A stretch of 64,000 nt of DNA from Streptomyces sp. Je 1-79 (GTDB lineage: Bacteria > Actinomycetota > Actinomycetes > Streptomycetales > Streptomycetaceae), in NCBI RefSeq assembly GCF_025195125.1, contig NZ_JAMGSL010000009.1:191091-255090 (forward strand). The letters are read 5' to 3'. Below are positions 34,421 to 43,023 of this stretch, one piece after another (position 1 is the stretch's first letter; each line of letters opens with the position of its first letter). The notes under the pieces were generated by a model. It did not search any database. It was not told where the DNA came from and saw only the letters and a list, made by a program, of their open reading frames with translations. Both the position numbers and the translations under genes were made by a program.

Positions 34421-35743
34421 TCAGATCTGTCCGTCCTCCAGCATTTCGGTCACGAGCGCGGCGATCTGCGAGCGCTCCGAGCGGGTCAGCGTGACGTGGG
34501 CGAAGAGCGGATGCCCCTTCAGCTTCTCGACGACGGCGACCACTCCGTCGTACCGGCCGACCCTGAGGTTGTCGCGCTGGGCGACGTCATGGGTCAGCAC
34601 CACCCGGGAGTTCGCCCCGATCCGGGACAGAACGGTCAGCAGGACGTTCCGCTCCAGCGACTGTGCCTCGTCCACGATGACGAAGGCGTCGTGGAGGGAG
34701 CGGCCGCGGATGTGGGTGAGCGGGAGGACCTCCAGCATCCCGCGCCCGAGCACCTCCTCGATGACCTCACGGCTCGCCACCGCCGAGAGCGTGTCGAAGA
34801 CCGCCTGCGCCCAGGGGCTCATCTTCTCGGCCTCGCTGCCCGGCAGATAGCCGAGCTCCTGGCCGCCGACCGCGTACAGCGGACGGAACACCATCACCTT
34901 CTGGTGCTGACGGCGCTCCAGGACCGCCTCCAGGCCCGCGCACAGGGCGAGCGCGGACTTGCCCGTGCCGGCCCGGCCGCCCATCGAGATGATGCCGACG
35001 TCCGGGTCGAGGAGCAGATCGAGCGCGATCCGCTGCTCGGCGCTGCGGCCGCGGATGCCGAACACCTCCCGGTCGCCGCGCACCAGCCGGACGTTGCCCT
35101 CCGCCGTGATCCGGCCGAGCGCCTTGCCCCGCTCGGACTGCAGGACCAGGCCCGTGTGCACCGGAAGCTCGGCGGCCTCCGGGACGTACAGCGTCTCCTG
35201 GTCGTAGAGGATGTCCACCTGGTCGGCGGAGAGTGCCAGTTCGGACATTCCGGTCCAGCCGGAGTCCGTGATGGCGAGCTCCGCGCGGTACTCCTCGGCG
35301 AGGAGCCCGACCGAGGACGCCTTGATACGCAGCGGCAGGTCCTTGGAGACGACCGTGACGTCGTACCCCTCGGCCTGGAGATTGCGCGCGACCGCCAGGA
35401 TCCGGGAGTCGTTGTCCCCCAGCCGGTAGCCGGCGGGGAGCACTCCGGGGTCGGAATGGTTCAGCTCGACACGCAGGGTGCCGCCCAGCTCCCCGATGGG
35501 AAGCGGGGCGTCCAGGCGCCCGTACCGGACCCGGAAGTCGTCCAGGAGGCGCAGGGCCGCCCGGGCGAAGTAGCCGAGCTCGGGGTGGTGCCGCTTGGCC
35601 TCCAACTCGGTGACCACGACGATCGGCAGCACGACCTCGTGCTCGTCGAAGCGGGACACGGCGTTGGGGTCGGCCAGCAGAACGCTGGTGTCGAGTACAT
35701 AGGTGCGCCTGTCGGACAAGCGGCGCTTAGTGCTGGTCACCAC
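34421..35743 (-). CDS. PhoH family protein with N-terminal PIN domain
   Basis: 440 residues. An N-terminal PIN-type RNase domain (about 12-150; TYVLDTSVLL, VVTELEAKRH and GDNDSRILAVA carry the acidic metal ligands) is fused to a PhoH ATPase/helicase domain (about 235-435; Walker A GRAGTGKSALAL, Walker B AFVIVDEAQS). This is the PhoH2 arrangement, which unwinds and cuts RNA. The PIN domain is intact by eye. The gene stands alone with a 306-base gap upstream. Confidence 0.92.
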   Translation of the reverse strand: MVTSTKRRLSDRRTYVLDTSVLLADPNAVSRFDEHEVVLPIVVVTELEAKRHHPELGYFARAALRLLDDFRVRYGRLDAPLPIGELGGTLRVELNHSDPGVLPAGYRLGDNDSRILAVARNLQAEGYDVTVVSKDLPLRIKASSVGLLAEEYRAELAITDSGWTGMSELALSADQVDILYDQETLYVPEAAELPVHTGLVLQSERGKALGRITAEGNVRLVRGDREVFGIRGRSAEQRIALDLLLDPDVGIISMGGRAGTGKSALALCAGLEAVLERRQHQKVMVFRPLYAVGGQELGYLPGSEAEKMSPWAQAVFDTLSAVASREVIEEVLGRGMLEVLPLTHIRGRSLHDAFVIVDEAQSLERNVLLTVLSRIGANSRVVLTHDVAQRDNLRVGRYDGVVAVVEKLKGHPLFAHVTLTRSERSQIAALVTEMLEDGQI

Positions 35744-36049
35744 GGAAGGACAGACCCCCTTTGACGACCCCTGAGAGGTCGGGGCGCGACGGAAGCGGTG
35801 TCGCTGCGGGATGGGACCGGGCTCTGGCCACGATGCGCGGGCCGAGCTCCGGCCCTCCGCTCCGTCCGTACATGTCCTGCACGGTCGTCCTGGTGCAACG
35901 GGCCTCCCGGGTGGCGGTCTCCGTGCCGCTCACTCTGCAAGGGGTATTCCCTCGAACACCCTCGGCCATGCCATGGCATATGACGACGTGTTCGTGAACG
36001 GAGTCGAACGTCCGGTGATCGCCCCGCGTCCGCGGAGGAAAGGCTTCCG
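35744..36049. other. 306-base intergenic region between phoH and uppS
   Basis: No gene is supported here. It contains the perfect 12-base palindrome ATGCCATGGCAT (35968-35979) and should include the phoH promoter, which I could not place. A possible SOS box near 35990-36015 was examined and does not fit. Confidence 0.6.
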
Positions 36050-36811
36050 TCAGGTGCCGTAGCGGCGGTGGCGTGCGGCGTAGTCACGCAGCGCCCGCAG
36101 GAAGTCGACCTTGCGGAAGGCCGGCCAGTGAACCTCGCAGAAGTAGTACTCCGAATGCGCGCTCTGCCACAGCATGAAGCCCGAGAGGCGCTGCTCGCCA
36201 CTCGTACGGATCACCAGGTCCGGATCGGGCTGGCCCCGCGTGTAGAGGTGCTCGGAGATGTGCTCGACGTCGACGATCTCGGCGAGCTCCTCGAAGCTCG
36301 TCCCCTTCTCCGCGTGCTCCAGGAGCAGCGAGCGGACCGCGTCCGCGATCTCCTGACGGCCTCCGTAGCCCACCGCGACGTTGACGAGTATCCCCGTGTT
36401 GTCGTGCGTGGCCTGCTCGGCCTCCTTCAGTACGGACTGGGTGCGGGCGGGCAGCAGGTCGAGCGTGCCCACGTGGTGCACCCGCCAGCGGCCGTCCGAG
36501 GCCAGGGCGCGGACCGCGCCCTCGATGATGGCGAGGAGCGGGCGGAGCTGGTCCTCGGGCCGGTTCAGGTTGTCCGTCGAGAGCATCCAGAGCGTGACGA
36601 CCTCGACGTCCGTCTCGGCACACCAGCCGAGCAGCTCCTGGATCTTGTCCGCGCCGGCCCTGTGGCCCTGCTCGGGGGTCCCACCGGAGGCCTTGGCCCA
36701 GCGCCGGTTGCCGTCGAGGATGACACCGATGTGCTTGGGCACCTGGTCATGGTCGAGGCGGCCTTCCACCCGGCGTGCGTAGAGCCCGTACACCAGGTCG
36801 CGCAGGTTCAC
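36050..36811 (-). CDS. uppS: cis-prenyltransferase (isoprenyl transferase)
   Basis: 253 residues. The signature HIGVILDGNRRWAK with the catalytic Asp, the SGG loop (KASGGTPEQGH) and DLVIRTSGEQRLSGFMLWQ identify a Z-type prenyl chain elongating enzyme, which makes undecaprenyl diphosphate or shorter Z-prenyl diphosphates from IPP. The GTG at 36811 has GGAGGGG at 9 bases upstream; an ATG six codons earlier is possible. Streptomycetes have more than one paralogue, so chain length is unsure. Confidence 0.92.
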   Translation of the reverse strand: MNLRDLVYGLYARRVEGRLDHDQVPKHIGVILDGNRRWAKASGGTPEQGHRAGADKIQELLGWCAETDVEVVTLWMLSTDNLNRPEDQLRPLLAIIEGAVRALASDGRWRVHHVGTLDLLPARTQSVLKEAEQATHDNTGILVNVAVGYGGRQEIADAVRSLLLEHAEKGTSFEELAEIVDVEHISEHLYTRGQPDPDLVIRTSGEQRLSGFMLWQSAHSEYYFCEVHWPAFRKVDFLRALRDYAARHRRYGT

Positions 36812-36921
36812 TGTTCTTAACCCCTCCATGCCGCGGCGGTCCCCGAAGCCGCCACATTACTGCGGACGGGTAACAGGCTCCCAGCCCGGGACTGTCACAA
36901 GTCCGTGATAAGCAGAGATAC

Positions 36922-37959
36922 GTGACTGACTCCCCCATCTACCACGCTTCCGAGGACCGCTACGAGCAGATGGAGTACCGCCGCACCGGTCGCAGCGGAC
37001 TCAAGCTGCCCGCCGTCTCCCTGGGCCTCTGGCACAACTTCGGCGACGACCGCGCGCTCGGCTCGCAGCGCGCGATCCTGCGCCGCGCCTTCGACCTCGG
37101 CGTCACCCACTTCGACCTGGCGAACAACTACGGGCCGCCGCCGGGATCGGCCGAGCTGAACTTCGGCAAGATCTTCGCCCAGGACTTCGCGCCCTACCGG
37201 GACGAGCTGATCGTCTCGACCAAGGCCGGTTACGAGATGCACCCCGGCCCGTACGGCGAGTGGGGCTCCCGCAAGTACCTGATGTCCTCGCTCGACGCCT
37301 CCCTGAAGCGGATGGGCCTCGACTACGTCGACATCTTCTACTCGCACCGCTTCGACCCGCACACCCCGCTGGAGGAGACGATGGGGGCGCTCGCCTCCGC
37401 CGTCCAGCAGGGCAAGGCGCTGTACGTCGGTGTCTCCTCGTACAACAGCGAGCAGACGGCCGAGGCCGCGCGGATCCTCAGGGAGATGGGTGTCCCGGCG
37501 CTCATCCACCAGCCGTCGTACTCGATGATCAACCGCTGGACCGAGGACGACGGCCTCCTCGACACGCTGGAGGCGGCCGGCATGGGCTGCATCTCCTTCG
37601 TGCCGCTGGCCCAGGGCCTGCTCACGAACAAGTACCTGAAGGGCATCCCGGAGGGTTCGCGGGCCACGCAGGGCAAGTCCCTCGACCCGAACCTGCTCTC
37701 CGACGAGGTGCTGCGGCGGCTGCGCGGTCTGGCCGACATCGCCGAGCGGCGCGGGCAGTCGCTGGCGCAGCTGGCGCTGTCCTGGGTGCTGCGCGACGAG
37801 CGGATGACCTCCGCGCTGATCGGCGCGTCCAGCGTCGGGCAGCTGGAGGAGAACGTGGCCGCGCTGGCCGGTCCGCCGCTGACCGCGGAGGAGCTGAAGG
37901 AGATCGACTCCTTCGCCGTGGACACCGAGGGCACCAACATCTGGGCCGGACGGGGCTGA
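36922..37959 (+). CDS. aldo/keto reductase, L-glyceraldehyde 3-phosphate reductase type
   Basis: 345 residues. A YghZ/MgrA-like AKR14 enzyme using NADPH. The catalytic tetrad is visible: Asp and Tyr in THFDLANNYGPPPGSAE, Lys in IVSTKAGYEM and His in IFYSHRFDP. The phosphate-binding loop ALIGASSVGQLEEN lies near the C-terminus. It reduces L-glyceraldehyde 3-phosphate or methylglyoxal in E. coli homologues. Starts at GTG, divergent from uppS. Confidence 0.9.
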   Translation: MTDSPIYHASEDRYEQMEYRRTGRSGLKLPAVSLGLWHNFGDDRALGSQRAILRRAFDLGVTHFDLANNYGPPPGSAELNFGKIFAQDFAPYRDELIVSTKAGYEMHPGPYGEWGSRKYLMSSLDASLKRMGLDYVDIFYSHRFDPHTPLEETMGALASAVQQGKALYVGVSSYNSEQTAEAARILREMGVPALIHQPSYSMINRWTEDDGLLDTLEAAGMGCISFVPLAQGLLTNKYLKGIPEGSRATQGKSLDPNLLSDEVLRRLRGLADIAERRGQSLAQLALSWVLRDERMTSALIGASSVGQLEENVAALAGPPLTAEELKEIDSFAVDTEGTNIWAGRG

Positions 37960-37984
37960 GGCGACGCCCCCGGCAAAAGAAAAA

Positions 37985-38020
37985 CGGGCCGGTCCGTGGG
38001 GGGGGATACGGACCGGCCCG
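37985..38020. terminator. terminator, 13-bp stem
   Basis: CGGGCCGGTCCGT / ACGGACCGGCCCG with a G8-containing 10-base loop, just after the aldo/keto reductase gene. Confidence 0.85.
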
Positions 38021-38234
38021 AGGGGGGGTTTCCACCATAACCCTTCAGAAGCCCTGCTGCGTGCCAACCGGCACGGAGCGCCTGTCCCGGATTCCTCGGA
38101 GCCCAGTTGGGACAAGGGGCGTGGCCTCCCCTGGCGGGTTTGCGCCCCGGCGTGGCGGCGGGTTTCGTACCTCCCAAGAGGGACCCCGGTCGAAGGGCTC
38201 CGGTTGACGGAACCCGCCGCCCGGCCCCGCGCGG
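38021..38234. other. intergenic region with small hairpins
   Basis: Between the aldo/keto reductase terminator and hxlR. It contains GTGCC-aacc-GGCAC (38061-38074) and several short G/C dyads but no ORF with coding character and no recognisable tRNA or known ncRNA. Confidence 0.5.
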
Positions 38235-38624
38235 TCAGGCGGCCTCTGCGTCCTTCTGGGCTTCCTCCTGGGATTCCTTCTGGGCTTCCTTGGCGGCGAG
38301 GATCTCGGCCATGAAGCGGTCGCCCCACTCCCCCAGCGGTAGCAGCGCCGTGTTCAGCGCCTGACCGAGCGTGGTCAGGGAGTACTCCACCCGGGGCGGG
38401 ACCTCCGGATAGACCTCCCGGTGGACGATGCCGTCCGCCTCCAGCTCGCGCAGCTGCTGGATCAGCACCTTCTCGCTGACGCCGGTGATCATCCGCCTCA
38501 GCTCCCCGAAGCGGGTCGCTCCGTGGGCGTGCAGCGCCCACAGGATCAGCGGTTTCCACTTGCCGCCGACGACGTCGACGGCCGCGTCGAGCCCGCAGTC
38601 GTACGTCGTCCTGCCCTTGGCCAT
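38235..38624 (-). CDS. HxlR family transcriptional regulator
   Basis: 129 residues. The HxlR winged helix is clear: VVGGKWKPLILWALH, RFGELRRMITGVSEKVLIQQL, EADGIVHREVYPEVPPRVEYSLT. The single Cys at residue 10 (TTYDCGLD) is at the position used for redox or aldehyde sensing in HypR/YodB relatives. The C-terminus is a charged repeat, KEAQKESQEEAQKDAEAA. The ATG at 38624 has GAGGAG upstream. Divergent from the winged-helix gene at 38770, which may be its target. Confidence 0.9.
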   Translation of the reverse strand: MAKGRTTYDCGLDAAVDVVGGKWKPLILWALHAHGATRFGELRRMITGVSEKVLIQQLRELEADGIVHREVYPEVPPRVEYSLTTLGQALNTALLPLGEWGDRFMAEILAAKEAQKESQEEAQKDAEAA

Positions 38625-38652
38625 GGCCAACTCCTCGTCCCGTCCCGACTCT

Positions 38653-38727
38653 TCGACCCTCCGGCCGTCGACCCTCCGGCCGTCGACTCGTTGGCCGTCG
38701 ACTCGTTGGCCGTCGGCTCTTGGGCCA
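38653..38727. repeat. five tandem 15-bp repeats upstream of hxlR
   Basis: Units of 15 bases: TCGACCCTCCGGCCG twice, TCGACTCGTTGGCCG twice, then a diverged fifth copy. They fill most of the intergenic region between hxlR and the divergent gene. Confidence 0.85.
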
Positions 38728-38769
38728 AGGCGGACAGGCCCTGACCTATTCCGGCCCTACGGTCGAAGC

Positions 38770-39927
38770 ATGACGACCGCCACCCCATCACAGGTCACCT
38801 GGGAACAGGCCGACGCCCGGAGAATCCGCCGACAGTTTCTGGACGAGCCGACGGACGCACCGCCCGCGGCCGTGGCCGCCGCGATGCTCGGGGCGCATGC
38901 ACAGGTCCTGTCCGCCGCCGAGCTGTCCCTCGCACTGCGCACCCCCGAGGCGACACGGGCCGACGTACGGGCGGCCCTCTGGGAGGACGGCACGCTGGTC
39001 AAGACGTACGGTCCGCGCGGCACGGTCCATCTGCTGCCCGCGGCCGATCTGCCGATGTGGACCGGCGCGCTGTCGGCGATCCCCGGCGAGGTGCACATGA
39101 TGCCGCCGGACGTACGGATGACGGCGACCCAGACGGACGCGGTGCTGGCGGCGATCGCGGACGCCCTGACGGACACGGAGCTGACCGTGGACGAACTCAC
39201 GGACGCCATCGTGGAGCGCACCGGCTCCTGGGCGGGCGACCGGGTGATGGAAGCCTTCCAGGACAAGTGGCCCCGCTGGCGCCAGATCACCCATGTGGCG
39301 GCGCACCGGGGGGTGCTGTGCTTCGGCCGGGACCGGGGGCGGAAGGTCACGTACACCAACCCGGGGGTGCGTCCGGAAGAGGGGACGGGGGCGCTCGGCG
39401 AGCTCGTGGACCGCTATCTGTACGCCTACGGCCCGGCGGCCCCGAGGCACTTCGCGAAGTGGCTGGCGGCGCCACCGGGCTGGGCGACGGGACTCTTCTC
39501 CTCGCTGGCGGAGGCGGGGCGTATCGAGGAGGTGTCCTTCGACGGGGCGACAGGCTGGGTCGTCGCCGGGGACACCGATTTCCCGGACGTACGGCCGGCG
39601 CGCGGGGTTCGGCTGCTGCCGTACTTCGACGCCTTCACCATCGCCTCGCAGCCGCGCGAACGGCTCTTCCCCGGTGCGGCCCGCGACCGGGCGCTGTCGG
39701 GCGGTCAGGCCGGGAACTACCCGGTGCTGCTGGTGGACGGAACGGTGGCGGGGGTCTGGCACCAGCGCCGTTCGGGAAAGCGCATCACGGTGACCGTCGA
39801 GCCGCTGAAGCCGCTGGGCGCGGCGCGGCTGAGGCAGGTGGAGGCCCAGGCCGAACGGGTGGCGACCGTCCTGGAGGGCAGGCCGGAGCTCGTGGTCGGC
39901 ACGGTGGCGGTGGGGCCGCACGCGTAG
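38770..39927 (+). CDS. winged helix DNA-binding protein (HTH_42 / AlkZ-like)
   Basis: 385 residues. The HTH_42 (formerly DUF1006) fold used by AlkZ/YcaQ DNA glycosylases that unhook interstrand crosslinks: LRTPEATRADVRAALWEDGTLVKTYGPRGTVHLLP, and later LLPYFDAFTIASQPRERLF with LLVDGTVAGVWHQRR. The catalytic QxQ/QxD motif of AlkZ appears here as AHAQVLS, so the first Gln is replaced by His and activity is uncertain. Probably leaderless or with a weak ribosome site. Confidence 0.8.
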   Translation: MTTATPSQVTWEQADARRIRRQFLDEPTDAPPAAVAAAMLGAHAQVLSAAELSLALRTPEATRADVRAALWEDGTLVKTYGPRGTVHLLPAADLPMWTGALSAIPGEVHMMPPDVRMTATQTDAVLAAIADALTDTELTVDELTDAIVERTGSWAGDRVMEAFQDKWPRWRQITHVAAHRGVLCFGRDRGRKVTYTNPGVRPEEGTGALGELVDRYLYAYGPAAPRHFAKWLAAPPGWATGLFSSLAEAGRIEEVSFDGATGWVVAGDTDFPDVRPARGVRLLPYFDAFTIASQPRERLFPGAARDRALSGGQAGNYPVLLVDGTVAGVWHQRRSGKRITVTVEPLKPLGAARLRQVEAQAERVATVLEGRPELVVGTVAVGPHA

Positions 39928-40006
39928 GGGCCGCCGGGCCGGGGCGGTGTTCGCCCGGCTCCGACGAATTCACGTACACCGAGGGAACGTTGCGCGACGA
40001 CAGGGC

Positions 40007-41593
40007 CTAGCCCGCGCGGCGCAGGAGCGTCAGGCCGTCCTTGGCGTCCACCACCTCGTACCCGTGCGACTCCCGCGCCGCCCTCAGCTCCCTCTCCTGC
40101 TGCTCCTCCGGGTACGGCCAGGGGCCGCTCTGCTGGGGCCAGGCCTCCGGCGGTACGGCGTCGTGGACGATCCACTCGGCGGTCGGGGCCGGCAGGGGGC
40201 CGGTCTCCCGGCGGTCGAGCCGGGTGTCCACGGGGAAGGTCGGGAAGATCACGACCTCGCAGCGCGACGTGAGCTGCGGGGCCAGCCGGTTGGAGGCGGC
40301 GACGGTGGCGCCGTCGGGGATGCGGGCGAGCAGCGTGCGCGCGGCCTCGATGTGCGGCGTGGTCCGCCAGGTGGGCCGCTGGGCGAGCTGGGCCAGGGGG
40401 AAGGACGGGATCATCACCACGGTCACGGCGAGGACGGTGGCGAGCGACGCACGGACGTTCCGGGCGGACGCGGGGGGCGTGGGGGGTGTAGGGGACGCGG
40501 GGGGCGTGAGGGGTGGCGCGGATGCTGCGGACGGCGCGGATGCTGCGGACGACTCGCGGGCGAGGGCGTCGACGAGGCCGGCGAAGACCACCGGCATGAG
40601 GATCGCGCTGTAGTGGTACGCCGTGCCCCAGTGGAAGGTGTTCTCCGAGAACATCCGCCAGCCGAGCGTGGGCACCGCGATCAGCGCGAGCGGCGAGCGC
40701 AGGGCGAGCAGCGCGGACGGGGCGAAGACCAGGATCAGGGTCATCGCCTTGATGTCGGGGCGCAGGGCGTCGAGCGGGGCGTGGGCGAGGGTGGAGAGCA
40801 GCGATCCGTGGCCGTCGGAGAGATGGCCTCCGTGGGCGTAGGCGCCGCCGGGGTTGAACGCGGGCAGCAGGAACTTGATCTCGATCAGCGAGCCGAGCAC
40901 GCCGACGACCGCCGTGACGATCCCGAGTCGGCGGGGCCCTTTGAGGGCGATGTAGACGCCGACTGCCGCCAGGGTCAGCCCCAGGTCCTCCTTGATCAGC
41001 AGGAGGGGCGCGGCCCATGCGACGGCCGCCCCCCAGCGGCGGCGGCCGAGCGCTTCCAGCGCGAACGCGAGCAGCGGTACGGCGAGGGCGACCTCGTGGA
41101 AGTCGAAGGCGGCGGCGGAGGCGACGCCCCAGCTGAGCCCGTACCCGGCGGCGACCACATGCGCGGCGCGCGTGCCGATCGCCCGCCGGGCCCAGCGGGC
41201 GAGGGGGACCACGGCAAGGGCGAGGAGGGCGGACTGGGCGACGAGCAGACAGAGGGGGGAGGGCCAGACGCGGTACAGGGGGGCGAGGGCGGCGAGCAGG
41301 GGGTGGAAGTGGTCGCCGAGGAGATGGAACCCCGGGCCGCGCAAGGGGACGACGGGAGCGCGGAGTTCGGCGTAGGCGCGGACGGCCTGCTCGAAGATGC
41401 CCAGGTCGTAGCCGGTGGTCCGCAGGAGCTGGTGGCGGCGCACGGCGACGGTCGCGTAGAGGAGACAGAGGGCGGCGGCCCACGCCCAGGGGAGGGCGGC
41501 CGGTCGCCGGTACCAGGGGGTGGGCGCCGGAGGGGCCTTCGCCTCCGCCTCCGCCTGTGACTCAACGGGCAGTTTGTCGGTCATTGTCCGCAT
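40007..41593 (-). CDS. DUF2079 polytopic membrane protein
   Basis: 528 residues with about ten transmembrane helices. DUF2079 features include YDLGIFEQAVRAYAEL near the N-terminus and FHLLGDHFHPLLAALAPLY. The family belongs to the GT-C-like glycosyltransferase group; the early Asp in GYDLGIFEQ is where such enzymes place a metal or substrate acid. A Pro/Ala-rich linker at about 345-375 is low-complexity. Function unknown. An ATG at 41584 is an alternative start. Confidence 0.85.
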   Translation of the reverse strand: MRTMTDKLPVESQAEAEAKAPPAPTPWYRRPAALPWAWAAALCLLYATVAVRRHQLLRTTGYDLGIFEQAVRAYAELRAPVVPLRGPGFHLLGDHFHPLLAALAPLYRVWPSPLCLLVAQSALLALAVVPLARWARRAIGTRAAHVVAAGYGLSWGVASAAAFDFHEVALAVPLLAFALEALGRRRWGAAVAWAAPLLLIKEDLGLTLAAVGVYIALKGPRRLGIVTAVVGVLGSLIEIKFLLPAFNPGGAYAHGGHLSDGHGSLLSTLAHAPLDALRPDIKAMTLILVFAPSALLALRSPLALIAVPTLGWRMFSENTFHWGTAYHYSAILMPVVFAGLVDALARESSAASAPSAASAPPLTPPASPTPPTPPASARNVRASLATVLAVTVVMIPSFPLAQLAQRPTWRTTPHIEAARTLLARIPDGATVAASNRLAPQLTSRCEVVIFPTFPVDTRLDRRETGPLPAPTAEWIVHDAVPPEAWPQQSGPWPYPEEQQERELRAARESHGYEVVDAKDGLTLLRRAG

Positions 41594-41618
41594 GTGTCTG
41601 GATGCTAGGCGGCGGACC

Positions 41619-42656
41619 TCAGGGGGAGGCGGAGAGCGCGCCGAGGAGCAGCCCGAGCAGGGCGCCGCCGATCATGAAGGGCCCGAAGGGGATCGCCGAC
41701 TTCCGGCTCCCGCGCCGGGCGAGGACGAGACCGAGCCCGTACAGCGAACCGGCGAGGAAGCCCGCGAACGTACCGGCGAAGAGAATGCCCCAGCCGTACC
41801 AGCCGAGGGCCGCGCCGAGGGAGAGCGCGAGCTTGACGTCGCCGAAGCCCATGCCGTCCGGCCGGATCAGGAACAGCAGGAGGTAGCCGCCGCCGAGGGC
41901 GAGTCCGCCGAGCAGCGCGTGGGGCCAGGAGCCGGCGTCGTACGGCAGGAGTTCGGCGCCGAGGAGCAGCAGCGGGGTGGCGGCGGCGAGCGGGAGCGTG
42001 AGGGGGTCGGGCAGCCGGTGGACGCGGACGTCGACGGTGGCGAGGAGCACGGCGAAGGGCGCGAGCAGCAGCCAGACGCCGAGCTCGGGACGGGGCCCGG
42101 TGGCGGCGGCGAGCGCGGCACAGACGCAGGCGGTGAGGAGGGGCGCACCGAGAGGACGCTTGGCCGGGGGGAAGGTACGGACGGCGGGGGTGGGGGTGGG
42201 GTGCGGGGCGGTGGTGGGGTTCGGGGCGGGGGCTGCTTGTTGCGCGGGGGTCGGCTGCGAGGCGGCGGCCGTGGGCCCGGCAGGGTTCGCGGGGCCGGCG
42301 GGGTTCGCGGGCCCGGCGGGGTTCGCGGGCCCGGCGGGGTTCGCGGGCCCGGCGGGGTTCGCGGGTCCGGCGGGGTTCGTGGGCCCGGCGGCGTTCGCGG
42401 GCGGAGCCAGGGCGGGCCTGGGCGCGGTCGCGCAGGATGGGCACGCCGGGGGGCCGAGCCAGCCGCGCGCAGGGCCGGACAGGGCGTGGCCCGCCACGCA
42501 GCTGTCGCGCCACGGCTCCTCCGGCCCGACGGAGAGCCGGTACGCGGCGCGCGGCACGAGCAGCCCGGTGGCGGCGCCCCACAGCGCGGCTACGGCGATC
42601 AGCGTGGCGAACACCCGCCGCACCCTACCCAGCCGCACCGCTACCGTCTCCCCCAT
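41619..42656 (-). CDS. A24-family prepilin peptidase with a repeat linker
   Basis: 345 residues. The membrane core carries the two aspartyl motifs, VDVRVHRLPDPLTLP and GMGFGDVKLA, of type IV prepilin peptidases. The N-terminal cytoplasmic loop keeps a zinc-type cysteine set (DSC then PACPSC) but is followed by a long linker made of seven ANPAGP-type repeats and a Pro/Thr-rich stretch. It is the obvious processing enzyme for the Flp and TadE proteins encoded at 47.5-53.7 kb. The start codon overlaps that of the divergent DUF192 gene. Confidence 0.88.
   Translation of the reverse strand: MGETVAVRLGRVRRVFATLIAVAALWGAATGLLVPRAAYRLSVGPEEPWRDSCVAGHALSGPARGWLGPPACPSCATAPRPALAPPANAAGPTNPAGPANPAGPANPAGPANPAGPANPAGPANPAGPTAAASQPTPAQQAAPAPNPTTAPHPTPTPAVRTFPPAKRPLGAPLLTACVCAALAAATGPRPELGVWLLLAPFAVLLATVDVRVHRLPDPLTLPLAAATPLLLLGAELLPYDAGSWPHALLGGLALGGGYLLLFLIRPDGMGFGDVKLALSLGAALGWYGWGILFAGTFAGFLAGSLYGLGLVLARRGSRKSAIPFGPFMIGGALLGLLLGALSASP
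42273..42398. repeat. seven 18-bp tandem repeats inside the prepilin peptidase gene
   Basis: Seven in-frame units of GGGCCCGGCGGGGTTCGC (plus strand), with few mismatches, encode the ANPAGP repeats on the minus strand. Copy number is likely variable between strains. Confidence 0.9.
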
Positions 42657-43023
42657 GGGGAGACAGGGGACATGGCGCGACGGCACAGGCAGCCTGCTCG
42701 TCGGGGAGGCTCCGGTGCCGCTGGAGATCGCGGCCTCCTACCGTGCGCGGCGGCGCGGCCTGCTCGGCCGGGACGGCATCGAGGGCGCGATGCTCATCAC
42801 CCCGACGAACAGCATCCACACCTTCGGCATGCGCTTCACCATCGACGTGGCCTACCTGGACCGGAACCTCACGGTCCTCGACGTCGTGACCATGCGGCCC
42901 GGCCGGCTCGGCATGGTGCGGCCGCGAGGCCGGCACGTCCTGGAGGCGGAGGGCGGGGCGATGGAGGGGTGGGGGCTGCGGAAGGGCGTCCGGGTCACGG
43001 TGGCCCCGACCCCAGCAGGGTGA
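42655..43023 (+). CDS. DUF192 family protein
   Basis: 122 residues. Contains the DUF192 blocks SYRARRRGLLGRDG, MLITPTNSIHTFGMRFTIDVAYLD and VLEAEGGAMEGWGLRKG. The family is small and often secreted; this one lacks a signal peptide. The ATG at 42655-42657 overlaps the prepilin peptidase ATG on the other strand (CATG). A possible -10 TACCGT at 42642-42647 is 7 bases before the ATG, consistent with a leaderless transcript. The 3' end overlaps the convergent glycosyltransferase gene by 29 bases. Function unknown. Confidence 0.8.
   Translation: MGRQGTWRDGTGSLLVGEAPVPLEIAASYRARRRGLLGRDGIEGAMLITPTNSIHTFGMRFTIDVAYLDRNLTVLDVVTMRPGRLGMVRPRGRHVLEAEGGAMEGWGLRKGVRVTVAPTPAG

Noticed and set aside
35990..36020. 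LexA/SOS box upstream of phoH
   Set aside because: Partial similarity (GTTCGTGAAC and CGAACGTCC) but the required palindromic spacing is absent.
38038..38200. Possible tRNA or known small RNA
   Set aside because: Short hairpins only; no cloverleaf, no anticodon arm and no 6S or RNase P features were found.
42273..42398. Regular repeats as a possible CRISPR array
   Set aside because: The units are contiguous with no spacers and encode an in-frame protein linker. No cas gene is present. The same applies to 38653-38727 and 7301-7348.
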